In this document: in pieces, positions 8,051 through 15,298 of the stretch
Layout of the letters: the number at the start of each line of letters is the position of its first letter
Position numbering within the stretch: position 1 is the stretch's first letter
Source: UBA6115 sp040776985
GTDB taxonomy: Bacteria; Bacillota; Clostridia; Christensenellales; Aristaeellaceae
DNA length: 64,000 bases
NCBI GenBank assembly: GCA_040776985.1
Contig: JAXGZL010000002.1
Location: 372,001-436,000, forward strand
Direction: 5' to 3'
The notes under the pieces: model-generated
What the model was told of the DNA's origin: nothing
The model's input: only the letters and a program-made list of their open reading frames with translations
Databases searched by the model: none
Program-made: the position numbers and the translations under genes

Positions 8051-8194
8051 TTACAGATGCTTTTGGATGACGCTGCGCAGCAGTTCCATCTCCAGCTGAT
8101 GTCTGAGGATTTCCTGCTGGCGGCGCCTGTTTTCCTGATACCAGTCGCCCCTGGGCAGGTCAGAACTGATAATGGGCCGTGTTGATCGTTTCAT
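8051..8194 (-). CDS. Small 47-residue protein of unknown function
   Basis: I do not recognise this protein. It is a short, charged, mostly helical chain (MKRSTRPIISSDLPRGDWYQ followed by an Arg/Gln/Glu-rich helix ending SVIQKHL), with no membrane segment or signal peptide. Translation is well supported: AAGGAGG lies 9 bases before the ATG at 8194. The start is embedded in the end of the upstream solenoid-like gene, overlapping it by 35 bases in another frame, so translation is probably coupled. It is the last gene of the ECF sigma operon and may act with that pair. Confidence 0.55.
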   Translation of the reverse strand: MKRSTRPIISSDLPRGDWYQENRRRQQEILRHQLEMELLRSVIQKHL

Positions 8195-9359
8195 GAAGGG
8201 GATCCTCCTTTTCCTTTGGTTGAGTATCTTCCCTGGGATTGATGACGCTGACGGTGCCCACATCGCTGGACACCTGCAGCAAGGCGACTTCTTGGTCAGC
8301 CTGGCAGAGGACAGCCCCGCAATCCCTGATGATCAGCTTGTCCAGAATGGTTTGGGCGGGGATGCCTTCCTCCAGGGTGACTGCGCCGCAGTCCTCAATC
8401 GTCAGCCCCTCCGGGTTCTGGTCCAGCAGCGCCTGGCTGACGGTCATGTTGGACTTGTCAATGATCAGCAGCCCTTTGTACAGTAAAAGCTTCTGATACT
8501 GGGGCTTAAGCGCCATGAGGGCATCCAGGAGGGACTCGGGCAGTTTGATGCTGCCCGCCACATGAAGGCCTGAAAGCTTTCTGAGCGCCTCCTCCTGATC
8601 CCTGGGGATCGCCAGTTTTTTGGGGAAGAACAGGCGGGTGCCCTTGCTGCTGATCAGGTGGTTGCTGAGGGTGTTTTCTTCCTCCACAAAGGCATATCCC
8701 TCGGGGATGGGGATGATGCGCGCCTTGTCATCAAACAATGGGAGGGCCTCTTTCAGCAGCTTCTGGGCGATGAAGGCCCTTCTCACAGTAAACTGAGTCC
8801 CTTTGTCAGACAGGGCCTTGATGTCCAGGTTTTCATCAATCAGGGTGACATCCCCCATGACAAAATAATGGCAGCCTTTGGCGCGCAGGATGAACATCTC
8901 GTCCACCTTCAGCGCGCTGTCAATCAGGATGGCATCATCCGGATAGGACAGGGACAGCCCGTTGACCTGCGCCATGGCCAGATGCTGGCCCAGGCTTTTG
9001 GGAAAAATCATCTTCCCGTTGACGGTGATGTTTACATAGCCTTTCAGGGCGTCAGCGCTGTCTGGGTGGATGATGAGCTGGCCATTGACAATCAGCATCG
9101 TGGGCACAGCGGGCGCTTCAGTCCCTGTGATTTCCGCCTTGCCGTTTTTGATGCTGACCTGGGTGCCCTCCTCCGCCTGAAGGATCTGGGCGGCGTTCAT
9201 GGCGACGGGAATCCTGCTGATCAGCTCCTTCACCCGGGCGCTGACCACAATGCTGCCGGCATTGATGGTGATGGCCTCATAGGCGTCGAGCACCTCCGCG
9301 CTCAGGCGGGTCATGTCGCAAAGCGCTGCGTTGATGGTCAGCTTCTTTTTGTTTTTCAT
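8160..9359 (-). CDS. Uncharacterised beta-solenoid-like protein encoded with an ECF sigma factor
   Basis: A 399-residue protein that I cannot assign to a named family. It has no signal peptide or membrane segment, so it is probably cytoplasmic. Short beta-strand units of the type LxIxxxGxVxx recur, for example YEAITINAGSIVVS, LTIEDCGAVTLEEG and LIIRDCGAVLCQ, the last two sharing an exact DCGAV. This suggests a stacked beta-helix, as in bactofilins or pentapeptide-like solenoids. A conserved-looking start (INAALCDMTRLSAEVLDAYE) precedes the repeats and a charged, Pro-rich tail ends it. The ATG has AAGGAGAG upstream, inside the 3' end of the sigma gene 2 bases away. It occupies the place where an anti-sigma factor would usually be. 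Confidence 0.6.
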   Translation of the reverse strand: MKNKKKLTINAALCDMTRLSAEVLDAYEAITINAGSIVVSARVKELISRIPVAMNAAQILQAEEGTQVSIKNGKAEITGTEAPAVPTMLIVNGQLIIHPDSADALKGYVNITVNGKMIFPKSLGQHLAMAQVNGLSLSYPDDAILIDSALKVDEMFILRAKGCHYFVMGDVTLIDENLDIKALSDKGTQFTVRRAFIAQKLLKEALPLFDDKARIIPIPEGYAFVEEENTLSNHLISSKGTRLFFPKKLAIPRDQEEALRKLSGLHVAGSIKLPESLLDALMALKPQYQKLLLYKGLLIIDKSNMTVSQALLDQNPEGLTIEDCGAVTLEEGIPAQTILDKLIIRDCGAVLCQADQEVALLQVSSDVGTVSVINPREDTQPKEKEDPLHETINTAHYQF

Positions 9360-9361
9360 GA

Positions 9362-9826
9362 TCAGTCTCTCCTTTGCTGTTCGTATTGTTCCTGCAAAAT
9401 GCTGCGGCTTTTCATCAGGCGGGACCTGATGGTGGAGGCCGGGATGCCGAAAAGTTCCGCCAGCTCGCTGGCGTTGTGCCCCTCAAAGTAGCGGAGGGTG
9501 AACATCGCCCGGTCCTCCACCGGCAGAAAGGACAGCATCTGGGCCACATAGACCTGGCTGGTGTCGTCATAGCCGCCTTCCTCCTCCGGCGACAGGGGGG
9601 ATTCCCGATTGCTGCGCCTGGCATGGTCAATGAACAGGTTCTTGGCCGTCCGGTACAGCCATCCCCGGCACTGGGCCTGGCTCATGTCCAGAAACAGGTC
9701 CGCGTGCCGCATGGCCCGCATGAAGGTGTCCTGGGCCAGGTCCTCCGCCTCCGCCTGGTTCCGGGTGAGGGAGAGGAGGAAGCGGGTGATCTCCTGGAAA
9801 TAACTGGCGTAAAGCGTTCCAATCAT
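9362..9826 (-). CDS. ECF-type RNA polymerase sigma factor
   Basis: A 154-residue sigma-70 family protein with only regions 2 and 4. Region 2: ITRFLLSLTRNQAEAEDLAQDTFMRAMRH and the WLYRTAKNLFIDHARRS helix that binds the -10 element. Region 4: LPVEDRAMFTLRYFEGHNAS, then ELAELFGIPASTIRSRLMKS, the helix-turn-helix for the -35 element. I take the ATG at 9826, with AAGGAGG 8 bases upstream; the upstream ATG at 9844 would make that binding site part of the coding region. No transmembrane anti-sigma gene follows; the next gene is a solenoid-like protein. Autoregulation is suggested by a candidate ECF promoter upstream. Confidence 0.88.
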   Translation of the reverse strand: MIGTLYASYFQEITRFLLSLTRNQAEAEDLAQDTFMRAMRHADLFLDMSQAQCRGWLYRTAKNLFIDHARRSNRESPLSPEEEGGYDDTSQVYVAQMLSFLPVEDRAMFTLRYFEGHNASELAELFGIPASTIRSRLMKSRSILQEQYEQQRRD

Positions 9827-9850
9827 CCTGCGGCCTCCTTTCATATGGAT

Positions 9851-9875
9851 AACGAACGAAAAGGGAGAAGTGTTG
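9851..9875 (-). promoter_or_regulatory. Candidate ECF-type promoter of the sigma operon
   Basis: On the minus strand CAAC (9872-9875) is followed after 17 bases by CGTT (9851-9854), resembling the AAC / CGT(C/T) pattern of many ECF promoters. No good sigma-A promoter is visible in the short gap. This is a motif guess that fits autoregulation. Confidence 0.3.
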
Positions 9876-9890
9876 ATGAAAAATGATAAT

Positions 9891-9915
9891 AAAAAAACGC
9901 CCTGCTGAGAGGGCG
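9891..9915 (-). terminator. Terminator of the rpsF-ssb-rpsR operon
   Basis: CGCCCT (9898-9903) and AGGGCG (9910-9915) form a stem with a 6-base loop; on the minus strand it is followed by seven T residues (9891-9897). It lies 14 bases after the rpsR stop. Confidence 0.8.
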
Positions 9916-9929
9916 CTGGATGATTTGCC

Positions 9930-10181
9930 TTAGTCCGCTGCGTAGGGCATCAGCGCGATGGCACGGGCGCGCTTGATGGCGGCAGACAGCTGACGCTGGT
10001 GCTTGGCACAGGTTCCCATCATCCGACGGGGGCTGATCTTGCCGCGCTCGTTGATGTAGCGGCGCAGCCGGTTGACATCCTTATAGTCGATGTACTCCAC
10101 TTTGTTGGCGCAAAAGTCGCACACCTTGCGGCGCGGGCGCCTGCCGCGGAAGCGCGGTCTTCTTTCAGTTTGCTCAGACAT
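9930..10181 (-). CDS. rpsR: Small subunit ribosomal protein bS18
   Basis: An 83-residue bS18, with the core VEYIDYKDVNRLRRYINERG, GTCAKHQRQLSAAIKRAR and the usual basic N-terminus. It binds 16S rRNA next to bS6 on the platform of the 30S subunit. It keeps a Cys-x2-Cys (CDFC) and a Cys-x2-His (CAKH), so this is the zinc-binding (C+) form, while many bacteria carry a C- form without these residues. AAGGAGA precedes the ATG. It is the last gene of rpsF-ssb-rpsR. Confidence 0.97.
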   Translation of the reverse strand: MSEQTERRPRFRGRRPRRKVCDFCANKVEYIDYKDVNRLRRYINERGKISPRRMMGTCAKHQRQLSAAIKRARAIALMPYAAD

Positions 10182-10205
10182 AAAATCGTCTCCTTACTTT
10201 GTGAA

Positions 10206-10622
10206 TCAGAAGGGCAGGTCGTCTTCGTCCACCCGGACAAAGCCGCTGGCGCCGGTGTCGGAACTGGATGCGGGCGCCCTGTTGGGAACCTCGCCGCCCT
10301 CGCCCCTTGGGGTGAGGAACTCCACCTCGTCCGCCTGCACCTCCAGGCTGTAGCGCTGCTGGCCGTCGTTGCCGGTGTAGTTCTGAAGGGTCAGCGTTCC
10401 GCTGACGCCCACCTTCCGGCCCTTGGCCAGGAAGCGGTTGCAGTTTTCAGCCAGTTGGCGCCAGGTGGTGACGCGGAAGAAATCCGCCTCCTGCTGGCCC
10501 GCCTCGGCGCTCTGGCGCCGGCGGTTGACTGCCACCGTGAAGGTACACACCGGAATACCGGACTGGGTGCTGCGCAGCTCCGGGTCACGGGTCAGGTTGC
10601 CGATGAGAAAAATCTTGTTCAA
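10206..10622 (-). CDS. ssb: Single-stranded DNA-binding protein
   Basis: A 138-residue SSB. The N-terminal OB fold (NKIFLIGNLTRDPELR ... TFTVAVNRR ... FFRVTTWRQLAENC) ends near residue 105. A short disordered linker leads to the acidic tip DEDDLPF, which recruits replication and repair partners. The start codon is TTG with GGGAGG upstream, a weak start that could hold SSB synthesis below that of the flanking ribosomal proteins. Its place between rpsF and rpsR is the standard arrangement in Bacillota. Confidence 0.97.
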   Translation of the reverse strand: MNKIFLIGNLTRDPELRSTQSGIPVCTFTVAVNRRRQSAEAGQQEADFFRVTTWRQLAENCNRFLAKGRKVGVSGTLTLQNYTGNDGQQRYSLEVQADEVEFLTPRGEGGEVPNRAPASSSDTGASGFVRVDEDDLPF

Positions 10623-10634
10623 TGAAGGCCTCCC

Positions 10635-11021
10635 TTAAGCCTCGTCTGGGACGATTTCAGCGGACGCCGTTTCCTGCTCGCCAGCCGGGGCTGCCTGGGG
10701 GGCAGGCCGCTGGGCGCGGGGCTTGACGCCCGACCGCTTGTGCTCCACACGGGTAATCAGGTAGCGCATGACTTTGTCGTCAATTTCCATAACGCGCTCC
10801 ATCTCCTTGGGGAAGACCGGGTCGGCGGAGAAATTCACCAGAACGTAGAAGCCTTCGGGTTTGTCGTCCACCAGATAAGCCAGGCGGCGCTTGCCCCACT
10901 CTTCTACCTTCTCCACCTTGCCGCCGTGCTGGGCGATGAGCTCGTTGTAGCGCTCAATCAGCTCCTTGCGGGCTTCTTCCTCAACGGCCGTGTCGATGAT
11001 GTAAAGCAGTTCGTAATCCAT
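10635..11021 (-). CDS. rpsF: Small subunit ribosomal protein bS6
   Basis: A 128-residue bS6 (MDYELLYIIDTAVEEEARKE ... KRRLAYLVDDKPEGFYVL ... VMEIDDKVMRYLITR), with an Ala/Pro/Glu-rich C-terminal tail that is longer than in short forms of the family. bS6 pairs with bS18 on 16S rRNA. The start at 11021 is preceded by GAGGAGGTGA, an excellent binding site; a longer in-frame start at 11096 would cover the promoter. It is the first gene of the operon and has its own promoter and a hairpin leader. Confidence 0.97.
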   Translation of the reverse strand: MDYELLYIIDTAVEEEARKELIERYNELIAQHGGKVEKVEEWGKRRLAYLVDDKPEGFYVLVNFSADPVFPKEMERVMEIDDKVMRYLITRVEHKRSGVKPRAQRPAPQAAPAGEQETASAEIVPDEA

Positions 11022-11047
11022 CTCTTTCACCTCCTCATGGACATATG

Positions 11048-11068
11048 GCGCCATGTCTTGCATGGCGC
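11048..11068 (-). promoter_or_regulatory. Hairpin in the rpsF leader
   Basis: GCGCCATG (11048-11055) and CATGGCGC (11061-11068) form a perfect 8-bp stem with a 5-base loop, between the predicted start site and the ribosome binding site. S6:S18 complexes are known to bind rpsF leaders in many bacteria; the CCG element of that motif is not clearly present, so the assignment is open. Confidence 0.45.
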
Positions 11069-11087
11069 AAGGATGTGCCAATTTCAT

Positions 11088-11116
11088 ATTATACAAGGGA
11101 ACTGCCCGGAGCGCAA
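11088..11116 (-). promoter_or_regulatory. Promoter of rpsF-ssb-rpsR
   Basis: TTGCGC (11111-11116) and perfect TATAAT (11088-11093), 17 bases apart on the minus strand. The -35 box overlaps an arm of the inverted repeat at 11103-11147. Confidence 0.75.
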
Positions 11117-11147
11117 GGGCGATTTTTGCCTTTTTTCGCTCCGGGCA
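11103..11147 (-). repeat. Inverted repeat downstream of pckA overlapping the rpsF -35 region
   Basis: TGCCCGGAGCG (11103-11113) and CGCTCCGGGCA (11137-11147) are perfect 11-base inverted copies 23 bases apart. It could be a U-tract-poor terminator for pckA or an operator on the rpsF promoter. Confidence 0.6.
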
Positions 11148-11169
11148 GCAATGAATTTTAGGTTAAGGT

Positions 11170-12744
11170 TTATGCCTGGGGGCCTGCGGCCAGGACGGCG
11201 GGGTCCACGTTCTCAAACTTGGCGATGTTCTTTCTGAACAGCTCCGCCAGCTTCTTGGCATCCACATCGTACTGGGCCTTGTCGCTCCAGGTGGCCTTGG
11301 GATCCAGCAGCTCGTCCGGCACGCCGGGGCAGGTGGTGGGGATGTCCAGGTTGAAGATGGGATCGCGCCGGAAGGCTGCCTTGTCCAGGCTGCCGTCGAG
11401 GCAGGCGGACACCATGGCCCGGGTGAGGGGGAGCTTGATGCGCTTGCCCACCCCGTAGGGGCCGCCGGACCAGCCGGTGTTGATCAGATAGGCGCGGGCC
11501 TTGTGCTGACGGATCTTCTCGCCCAGGAGCTTGGCGTAGGTGGCCGGGGGCAGCGGCAGGAAGGGGGCGCCAAAGCAGGTGGAGAAGGTGGCCACTGGCT
11601 CGTCAATGCCCCGCTCGGTGCCGGACAGCTTGGCGGTGTAGCCGCTGAGGTAGTGGTACATGGCCGCCTCAGGGCTCAGCCGGCTGACAGGGGGCAGCAC
11701 GCCAAAGGCGTCCGCCGTCAGGAAGACGATGGTGGTGGGGTGCCCGCTGACGCCAGGGATCTGGGCGCCGGCGATGTACTCCACCGGATAGCCCACCCGG
11801 GTATTCTCGGTGAGGCTGGCGTCTTCAAAGTCAAACACGCGGGTGACGGGATCCATCACTACGTTTTCAACCAGGGCGCCAAAGCGGATGGCGTTATAGA
11901 TGTCCGGCTCGTGTTCCTTGGACAGGTTGATGCACTTGGCATAGCAGCCGCCCTCGATGTTGAAGATGCCCTGGTCGCTCCAGCCATGCTCGTCATCCCC
12001 GATGAGCTTGCGGTCCGGGTCGGCGGACAGGGTGGTTTTCCCGGTGCCGGACAGCCCAAAGAACAGCGCGCTGTCACCCTGATGGCCCACATTGGCGGAG
12101 CAGTGCATGGACAGCACGCCCAATTGGGGCAGGATGTAGTTCATGACGGAGAAGACGCTCTTTTTGATCTCGCCCGCATAGGCGCTGCCGGCGATGATGA
12201 CCATCTTTTTGGTGAAGCTGATGATGATGGCCGCTTCGCTGTTGACGCCGTCCTCCTCCGGAACGCACTTAAGGCCGGGGGCGGCGATGATGGTGAAGTC
12301 CGGGCTGAAGCCCTCAAGCTCCCCTTCCTCCGGGCGCAGCAGCAGTTGGTGGATGAACAGGTTCTGGCTGGCCAGCTCGTTCACCACCCGGATGTTCTGG
12401 CGGAAGTTGGGGTCTGCGCCCGCAAAGCCGTCAAACACAAACACATCCCGGTTCTTCAGATAGTCGGTGATTTTGCCGTGGATGCGGTCAAAGACAGCGG
12501 GGGGAACCGGACGGTTCACCTTGCCCCAGGCGATCTGGTCGTGGATTTCCGGGTCATCGGCGATGAAGCGGTCATCCGGGGAGCGTCCGGTGTACTTGCC
12601 CGTTAAGGTGCACAGGGCGCCTGTCTCAGACAGGGTTCCCTCCTGACGCATCAGGGCATGCTCCACCAGGACGGCGGGTGCCAGGTTGCGGTAGATGTTT
12701 TTTGGGCTTTTGATGCCGATGGAAGTTAAATCAAGCTGTGACAT
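11170..12744 (-). CDS. pckA: Phosphoenolpyruvate carboxykinase (ATP)
   Basis: A 524-residue enzyme of usual family length, interconverting oxaloacetate + ATP and PEP + CO2 + ADP in the cytosol. It has the kinase-1a P-loop GLSGTGKTTLS, the metal-binding IGDDEHGWSD, and the substrate-binding start TGRSPDDRFI. In anaerobic Clostridia it often works towards oxaloacetate during fermentation. The start at 12744 (MSQLDLTSIG) has AGGAGG upstream; a longer open frame to 13020 crosses the radC promoter and is not used. It is divergent from radC and monocistronic. Confidence 0.96.
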   Translation of the reverse strand: MSQLDLTSIGIKSPKNIYRNLAPAVLVEHALMRQEGTLSETGALCTLTGKYTGRSPDDRFIADDPEIHDQIAWGKVNRPVPPAVFDRIHGKITDYLKNRDVFVFDGFAGADPNFRQNIRVVNELASQNLFIHQLLLRPEEGELEGFSPDFTIIAAPGLKCVPEEDGVNSEAAIIISFTKKMVIIAGSAYAGEIKKSVFSVMNYILPQLGVLSMHCSANVGHQGDSALFFGLSGTGKTTLSADPDRKLIGDDEHGWSDQGIFNIEGGCYAKCINLSKEHEPDIYNAIRFGALVENVVMDPVTRVFDFEDASLTENTRVGYPVEYIAGAQIPGVSGHPTTIVFLTADAFGVLPPVSRLSPEAAMYHYLSGYTAKLSGTERGIDEPVATFSTCFGAPFLPLPPATYAKLLGEKIRQHKARAYLINTGWSGGPYGVGKRIKLPLTRAMVSACLDGSLDKAAFRRDPIFNLDIPTTCPGVPDELLDPKATWSDKAQYDVDAKKLAELFRKNIAKFENVDPAVLAAGPQA

Positions 12745-12852
12745 GGTTTCCTCCTGTTCAAAAAGCATTCTGCATACATCATACAACATCTGTTTACTGA
12801 TTGGAAGGGAAAACCGGACAAAATTTTCCCGGCTGGACGAATATGTCCCGGG

Positions 12853-12882
12853 TTGCCGGAAAAACAGGCCCTGTGCTATACT
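12853..12882 (+). promoter_or_regulatory. radC promoter
   Basis: TTGCCG (12853-12858) and TATACT (12877-12882) are 18 bases apart, with TGC directly before the -10 box (extended -10). It lies 30 bases before the GTG start. Confidence 0.6.
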
Positions 12883-12913
12883 TGGCGGGATTTCCGGGAA
12901 AGGGGGAAGGCGG

Positions 12914-13585
12914 GTGGAGCACGCAGGGCACAGGGGCAGGTTGAAGGCACGGTTTGCCAAATCCGGGCTGAACGGCTTTGCGCCCCATGAAGCGCTGGAA
13001 CTGCTTCTCAGCTTTGCCATTCCCCGCCGGGATGTGAACCCCCTGGCCCATCAGTTGCTGCTTCACTTTGGAACGCTGCCCCGGGTGCTGGAGGCCTCGG
13101 TGGAGGACCTGCAGACAGTGCCCGGCGTGGGGCCCCATGCGGCATCCCTATTGGCGCTGATGCTGCCCCTGTTCCGGCTGTACCGGCAGGAGCTGGTGGC
13201 TGAGCAGGAAAAGGGAGAGGGGAAAACAGACCTGCTTTCCCTCTGCCAGGCCCTGCTGATGGGGGAGAAGGTGGAGCGCTTCTATGTGCTGGCGCTGGAC
13301 AAACGGGGCAGGCTGCTGGGCCACAGCCAGGTTTCCTCCGGGGATGACGGGGAAACGGCGGTTTATCCGCGGCTGATTGTGCAGGCGCTGCTGCGCTTCG
13401 GGGCCGCCGGCTGCGTGCTGGCCCACAACCATCCCTCAGGCGTGCTTTATCCCTCCAGGGCAGACCTGGAATTAACCCAGTCGCTGGGGGAGATGATGAA
13501 GCCCCTGTCCATCCATCTGGTGGACCATGTAATTGTGGGCGGGGACGATGTGTTCAGCTTTGCCCGGGAAGGGCTTTTGACTTAA
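12914..13585 (+). CDS. radC: RadC family JAB1/MPN-type protein
   Basis: A 223-residue RadC. An N-terminal helix-hairpin-helix-like part (about 10-85, with LQTVPGVGPHAASLLAL) is followed by a JAMM metalloprotease-like domain carrying HNHPSGVLYPSRAD, the H-x-H-x7-S-x2-D zinc motif. The historic link of RadC to DNA repair is disputed and its molecular role is uncertain. I chose the GTG at 12914, with AGGGGGAAGG upstream, since upstream in-frame starts overlap the pckA promoter region and give a non-homologous extension. The SanA-like gene follows 18 bases later. Confidence 0.92.
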   Translation: MEHAGHRGRLKARFAKSGLNGFAPHEALELLLSFAIPRRDVNPLAHQLLLHFGTLPRVLEASVEDLQTVPGVGPHAASLLALMLPLFRLYRQELVAEQEKGEGKTDLLSLCQALLMGEKVERFYVLALDKRGRLLGHSQVSSGDDGETAVYPRLIVQALLRFGAAGCVLAHNHPSGVLYPSRADLELTQSLGEMMKPLSIHLVDHVIVGGDDVFSFAREGLLT

Positions 13586-13603
13586 GAGAACAGGCAGGAG
13601 AAC

Positions 13604-14218
13604 ATGGCAAGACGACATAGGGCAAGAAGTGGGTGTTTTAGCTTGATATTAAAACTGATCATGACCCTGGTGATGCTGGGGGCGCTGGCCTTTGCGGTGC
13701 TGTTTGGCCTGCTGGTCTACCGGGAGAACACGGTGCCGCGCCCGGGGCCGGTGGAGGCGATGATTGTGCTGGGCGCCCAGGTAAACCCGGACGGCAGCCC
13801 CAGCGTGCAGCTGGAGTGGCGCCTGTCCGCCGCCCTTGACAACTATAAACTGAAGCGCATTCCCATTGTGGTTACCGGCGCCCAGGGCGACAATGAGCCC
13901 GCCACCGAGGCCTCGGTGATGGCCAACTGGCTGGTGGAGCGGGGGGTGAACCGGGCGGATATCCGGCTGGACGAGACTTCCTTCAACACCAAGGAAAACA
14001 TCGCCAACGCCATGAAGTATCTTCCCAGGGTGAAGGATGTGCTGATCGTGACCAGCGACTATCACCTGCCCCGGGCGCTGCAGATAGCAAAAGACCAGGG
14101 GCTTAATCCCTCTGGCGTGGGTAGCCCCATCAAGCCGGAGTTCTGGCTGAAAAACCACTTCCGGGAAACCCTGGCCTGGGGCAAATATTATGTGCAGAAG
14201 TTTATTCCGCTGCCGTAA
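13604..14218 (+). CDS. YdcF/SanA family membrane-anchored protein (DUF218)
   Basis: A 204-residue protein with a basic N-terminus, one membrane anchor (about 15-40) and a DUF218 domain: MIVLGAQVNPDGSPS, then IVVTGAQGDNEPATEASVM, DETSFNTKENIANAM and VLIVTSDYHLPRAL. Family members (SanA, ElyC, YdcF) are linked to envelope integrity or polysaccharide precursors; biochemical activity is unclear. AGGAGA precedes the ATG. Its last 17 bases overlap the end of the convergent asparaginase gene. Confidence 0.85.
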   Translation: MARRHRARSGCFSLILKLIMTLVMLGALAFAVLFGLLVYRENTVPRPGPVEAMIVLGAQVNPDGSPSVQLEWRLSAALDNYKLKRIPIVVTGAQGDNEPATEASVMANWLVERGVNRADIRLDETSFNTKENIANAMKYLPRVKDVLIVTSDYHLPRALQIAKDQGLNPSGVGSPIKPEFWLKNHFRETLAWGKYYVQKFIPLP

Positions 14219-15194
14219 AGATCTCGTAGCTCAGGCAGCGGGTTAGCAGGCTGCGTCGGTTCTCGATGTCCCCCAGGGCCCACATCAGCTTGGTCACGGC
14301 GGCTTCCGTGGTCATGTCATGCGCGCCATAGATGTTCTGATCCTTGAATCCCCGGCCGACTTCATAGATGGTGAAGTCGGCCTTTTCGTACAGGCACTGG
14401 GTGGTGACCAGGGTGATGACCCCGGATGCGCTGAGGGCCTGCAGCTTTTCAATCAGGTTGCGCCGGATATAGTGCAGCCCGCCCAGGCCAAAGGCCTCCA
14501 GCACCAGGCCCCGGTAGCCGGCGCGCCGGATGTGCTCAAAGATCTCCGGGTCGGTCCCCGGCATCATCTTCAGCAGGAACACCCGGGAATCTATCGCCAG
14601 GGGATCCCTGATGTCATAGTGCTCCGGCGGGCACTCCTCAATCAGGCGCAGGCCGTCCGCGTCAAAGGTGCCCACCGGCGGCGCGTTGATGGAGTCAAAG
14701 GCGTCAAAGCCGATGGTGCGCATCTTCACCGCCCGGGTGCCGTGGATCACCTTGTGGTGAAAGGCGATATACACCCCCGGCCGCCCGGAGCAGGCCATGG
14801 CCAGAGCCTCCCGCAGGTTGCCGGGGCCGTCTGAATAGGGGTGCTCCAGGGGCAGCTGGGAGCCTGTGAGCACCACTGGGATTTTAAGATCCAGCAGCAT
14901 AAAGCTGATGGCGGAGGCGGTATAGGCCATGGTGTCCGTTCCGTGGGTGATGACGATGCCGTCTGACTCCCCCTCGTGGGCCTTTACCGCCTGGGCCAGC
15001 TGCTGCCACTCCTCTGGCTGGATGTTGCTGGAATCCAGCATGAACACATCCCGGCTGCGGATATCCGCCTGCAGCTTTAGGCTGGGCATAAATGCCAGGA
15101 TGCCCTCCCCACTGGTCTGGGGCACCAGGCCCTCGGCGGTTTTCTGGCTGGCGATGGTTCCCCCGGTGGCAAGCAGGGTGATGCGTGGCAGCAT
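14202..15194 (-). CDS. ansA: L-asparaginase, type I (cytoplasmic)
   Basis: A 330-residue enzyme hydrolysing asparagine to aspartate and ammonia. The two catalytic threonine motifs are ATGGTIAS (residues about 8-15) and VITHGTDTM (about 81-89), followed by the lysine-containing stretch TGSQLPLEHPYSDGP. There is no signal peptide, matching the cytoplasmic AnsA type. The start has AGGAGAGAG upstream and an extended -10 promoter. Aspartate from this reaction could feed PyrB in the pyrimidine operon, but no regulatory link is visible. Confidence 0.93.
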   Translation of the reverse strand: MLPRITLLATGGTIASQKTAEGLVPQTSGEGILAFMPSLKLQADIRSRDVFMLDSSNIQPEEWQQLAQAVKAHEGESDGIVITHGTDTMAYTASAISFMLLDLKIPVVLTGSQLPLEHPYSDGPGNLREALAMACSGRPGVYIAFHHKVIHGTRAVKMRTIGFDAFDSINAPPVGTFDADGLRLIEECPPEHYDIRDPLAIDSRVFLLKMMPGTDPEIFEHIRRAGYRGLVLEAFGLGGLHYIRRNLIEKLQALSASGVITLVTTQCLYEKADFTIYEVGRGFKDQNIYGAHDMTTEAAVTKLMWALGDIENRRSLLTRCLSYEIFTAAE

Positions 15195-15234
15195 GGCTCT
15201 CTCCTTTGAATGGCTATGGTTTTCTTTACCTCAA

Positions 15235-15243
15235 AGTATAGCA
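15235..15243 (-). promoter_or_regulatory. Extended -10 promoter element for asparaginase
   Basis: TGCTATACT on the minus strand, about 40 bases before the start codon. No convincing -35 box is found at the proper distance, as is common for extended -10 promoters. Confidence 0.45.
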
Positions 15244-15253
15244 CAACAGGAAA

Positions 15254-15281
15254 GGGGCCGCCACATATATCGGGCAGCCCC
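15254..15281 (-). terminator. Probable terminator of the flavoprotein disulfide reductase gene
   Basis: On the minus strand GGGGCTGCC and GGCGGCCCC pair over 9 bp with one G-U pair and a 10-base loop. The T-run after it is short, so it may be weak. Confidence 0.5.
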
Positions 15282-15298
15282 TCAGGGTCATCTGTCTG

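Noticed and set aside
11503..12606. A 367-codon plus-strand frame opposite pckA
   Set aside because: Shadow of pckA; Gly/Val/Asp-rich without a recognisable domain.
12745..13020. N-terminal extension of pckA
   Set aside because: The frame is open but covers the radC promoter and ribosome binding region, and the added residues are not part of the PEP carboxykinase family.
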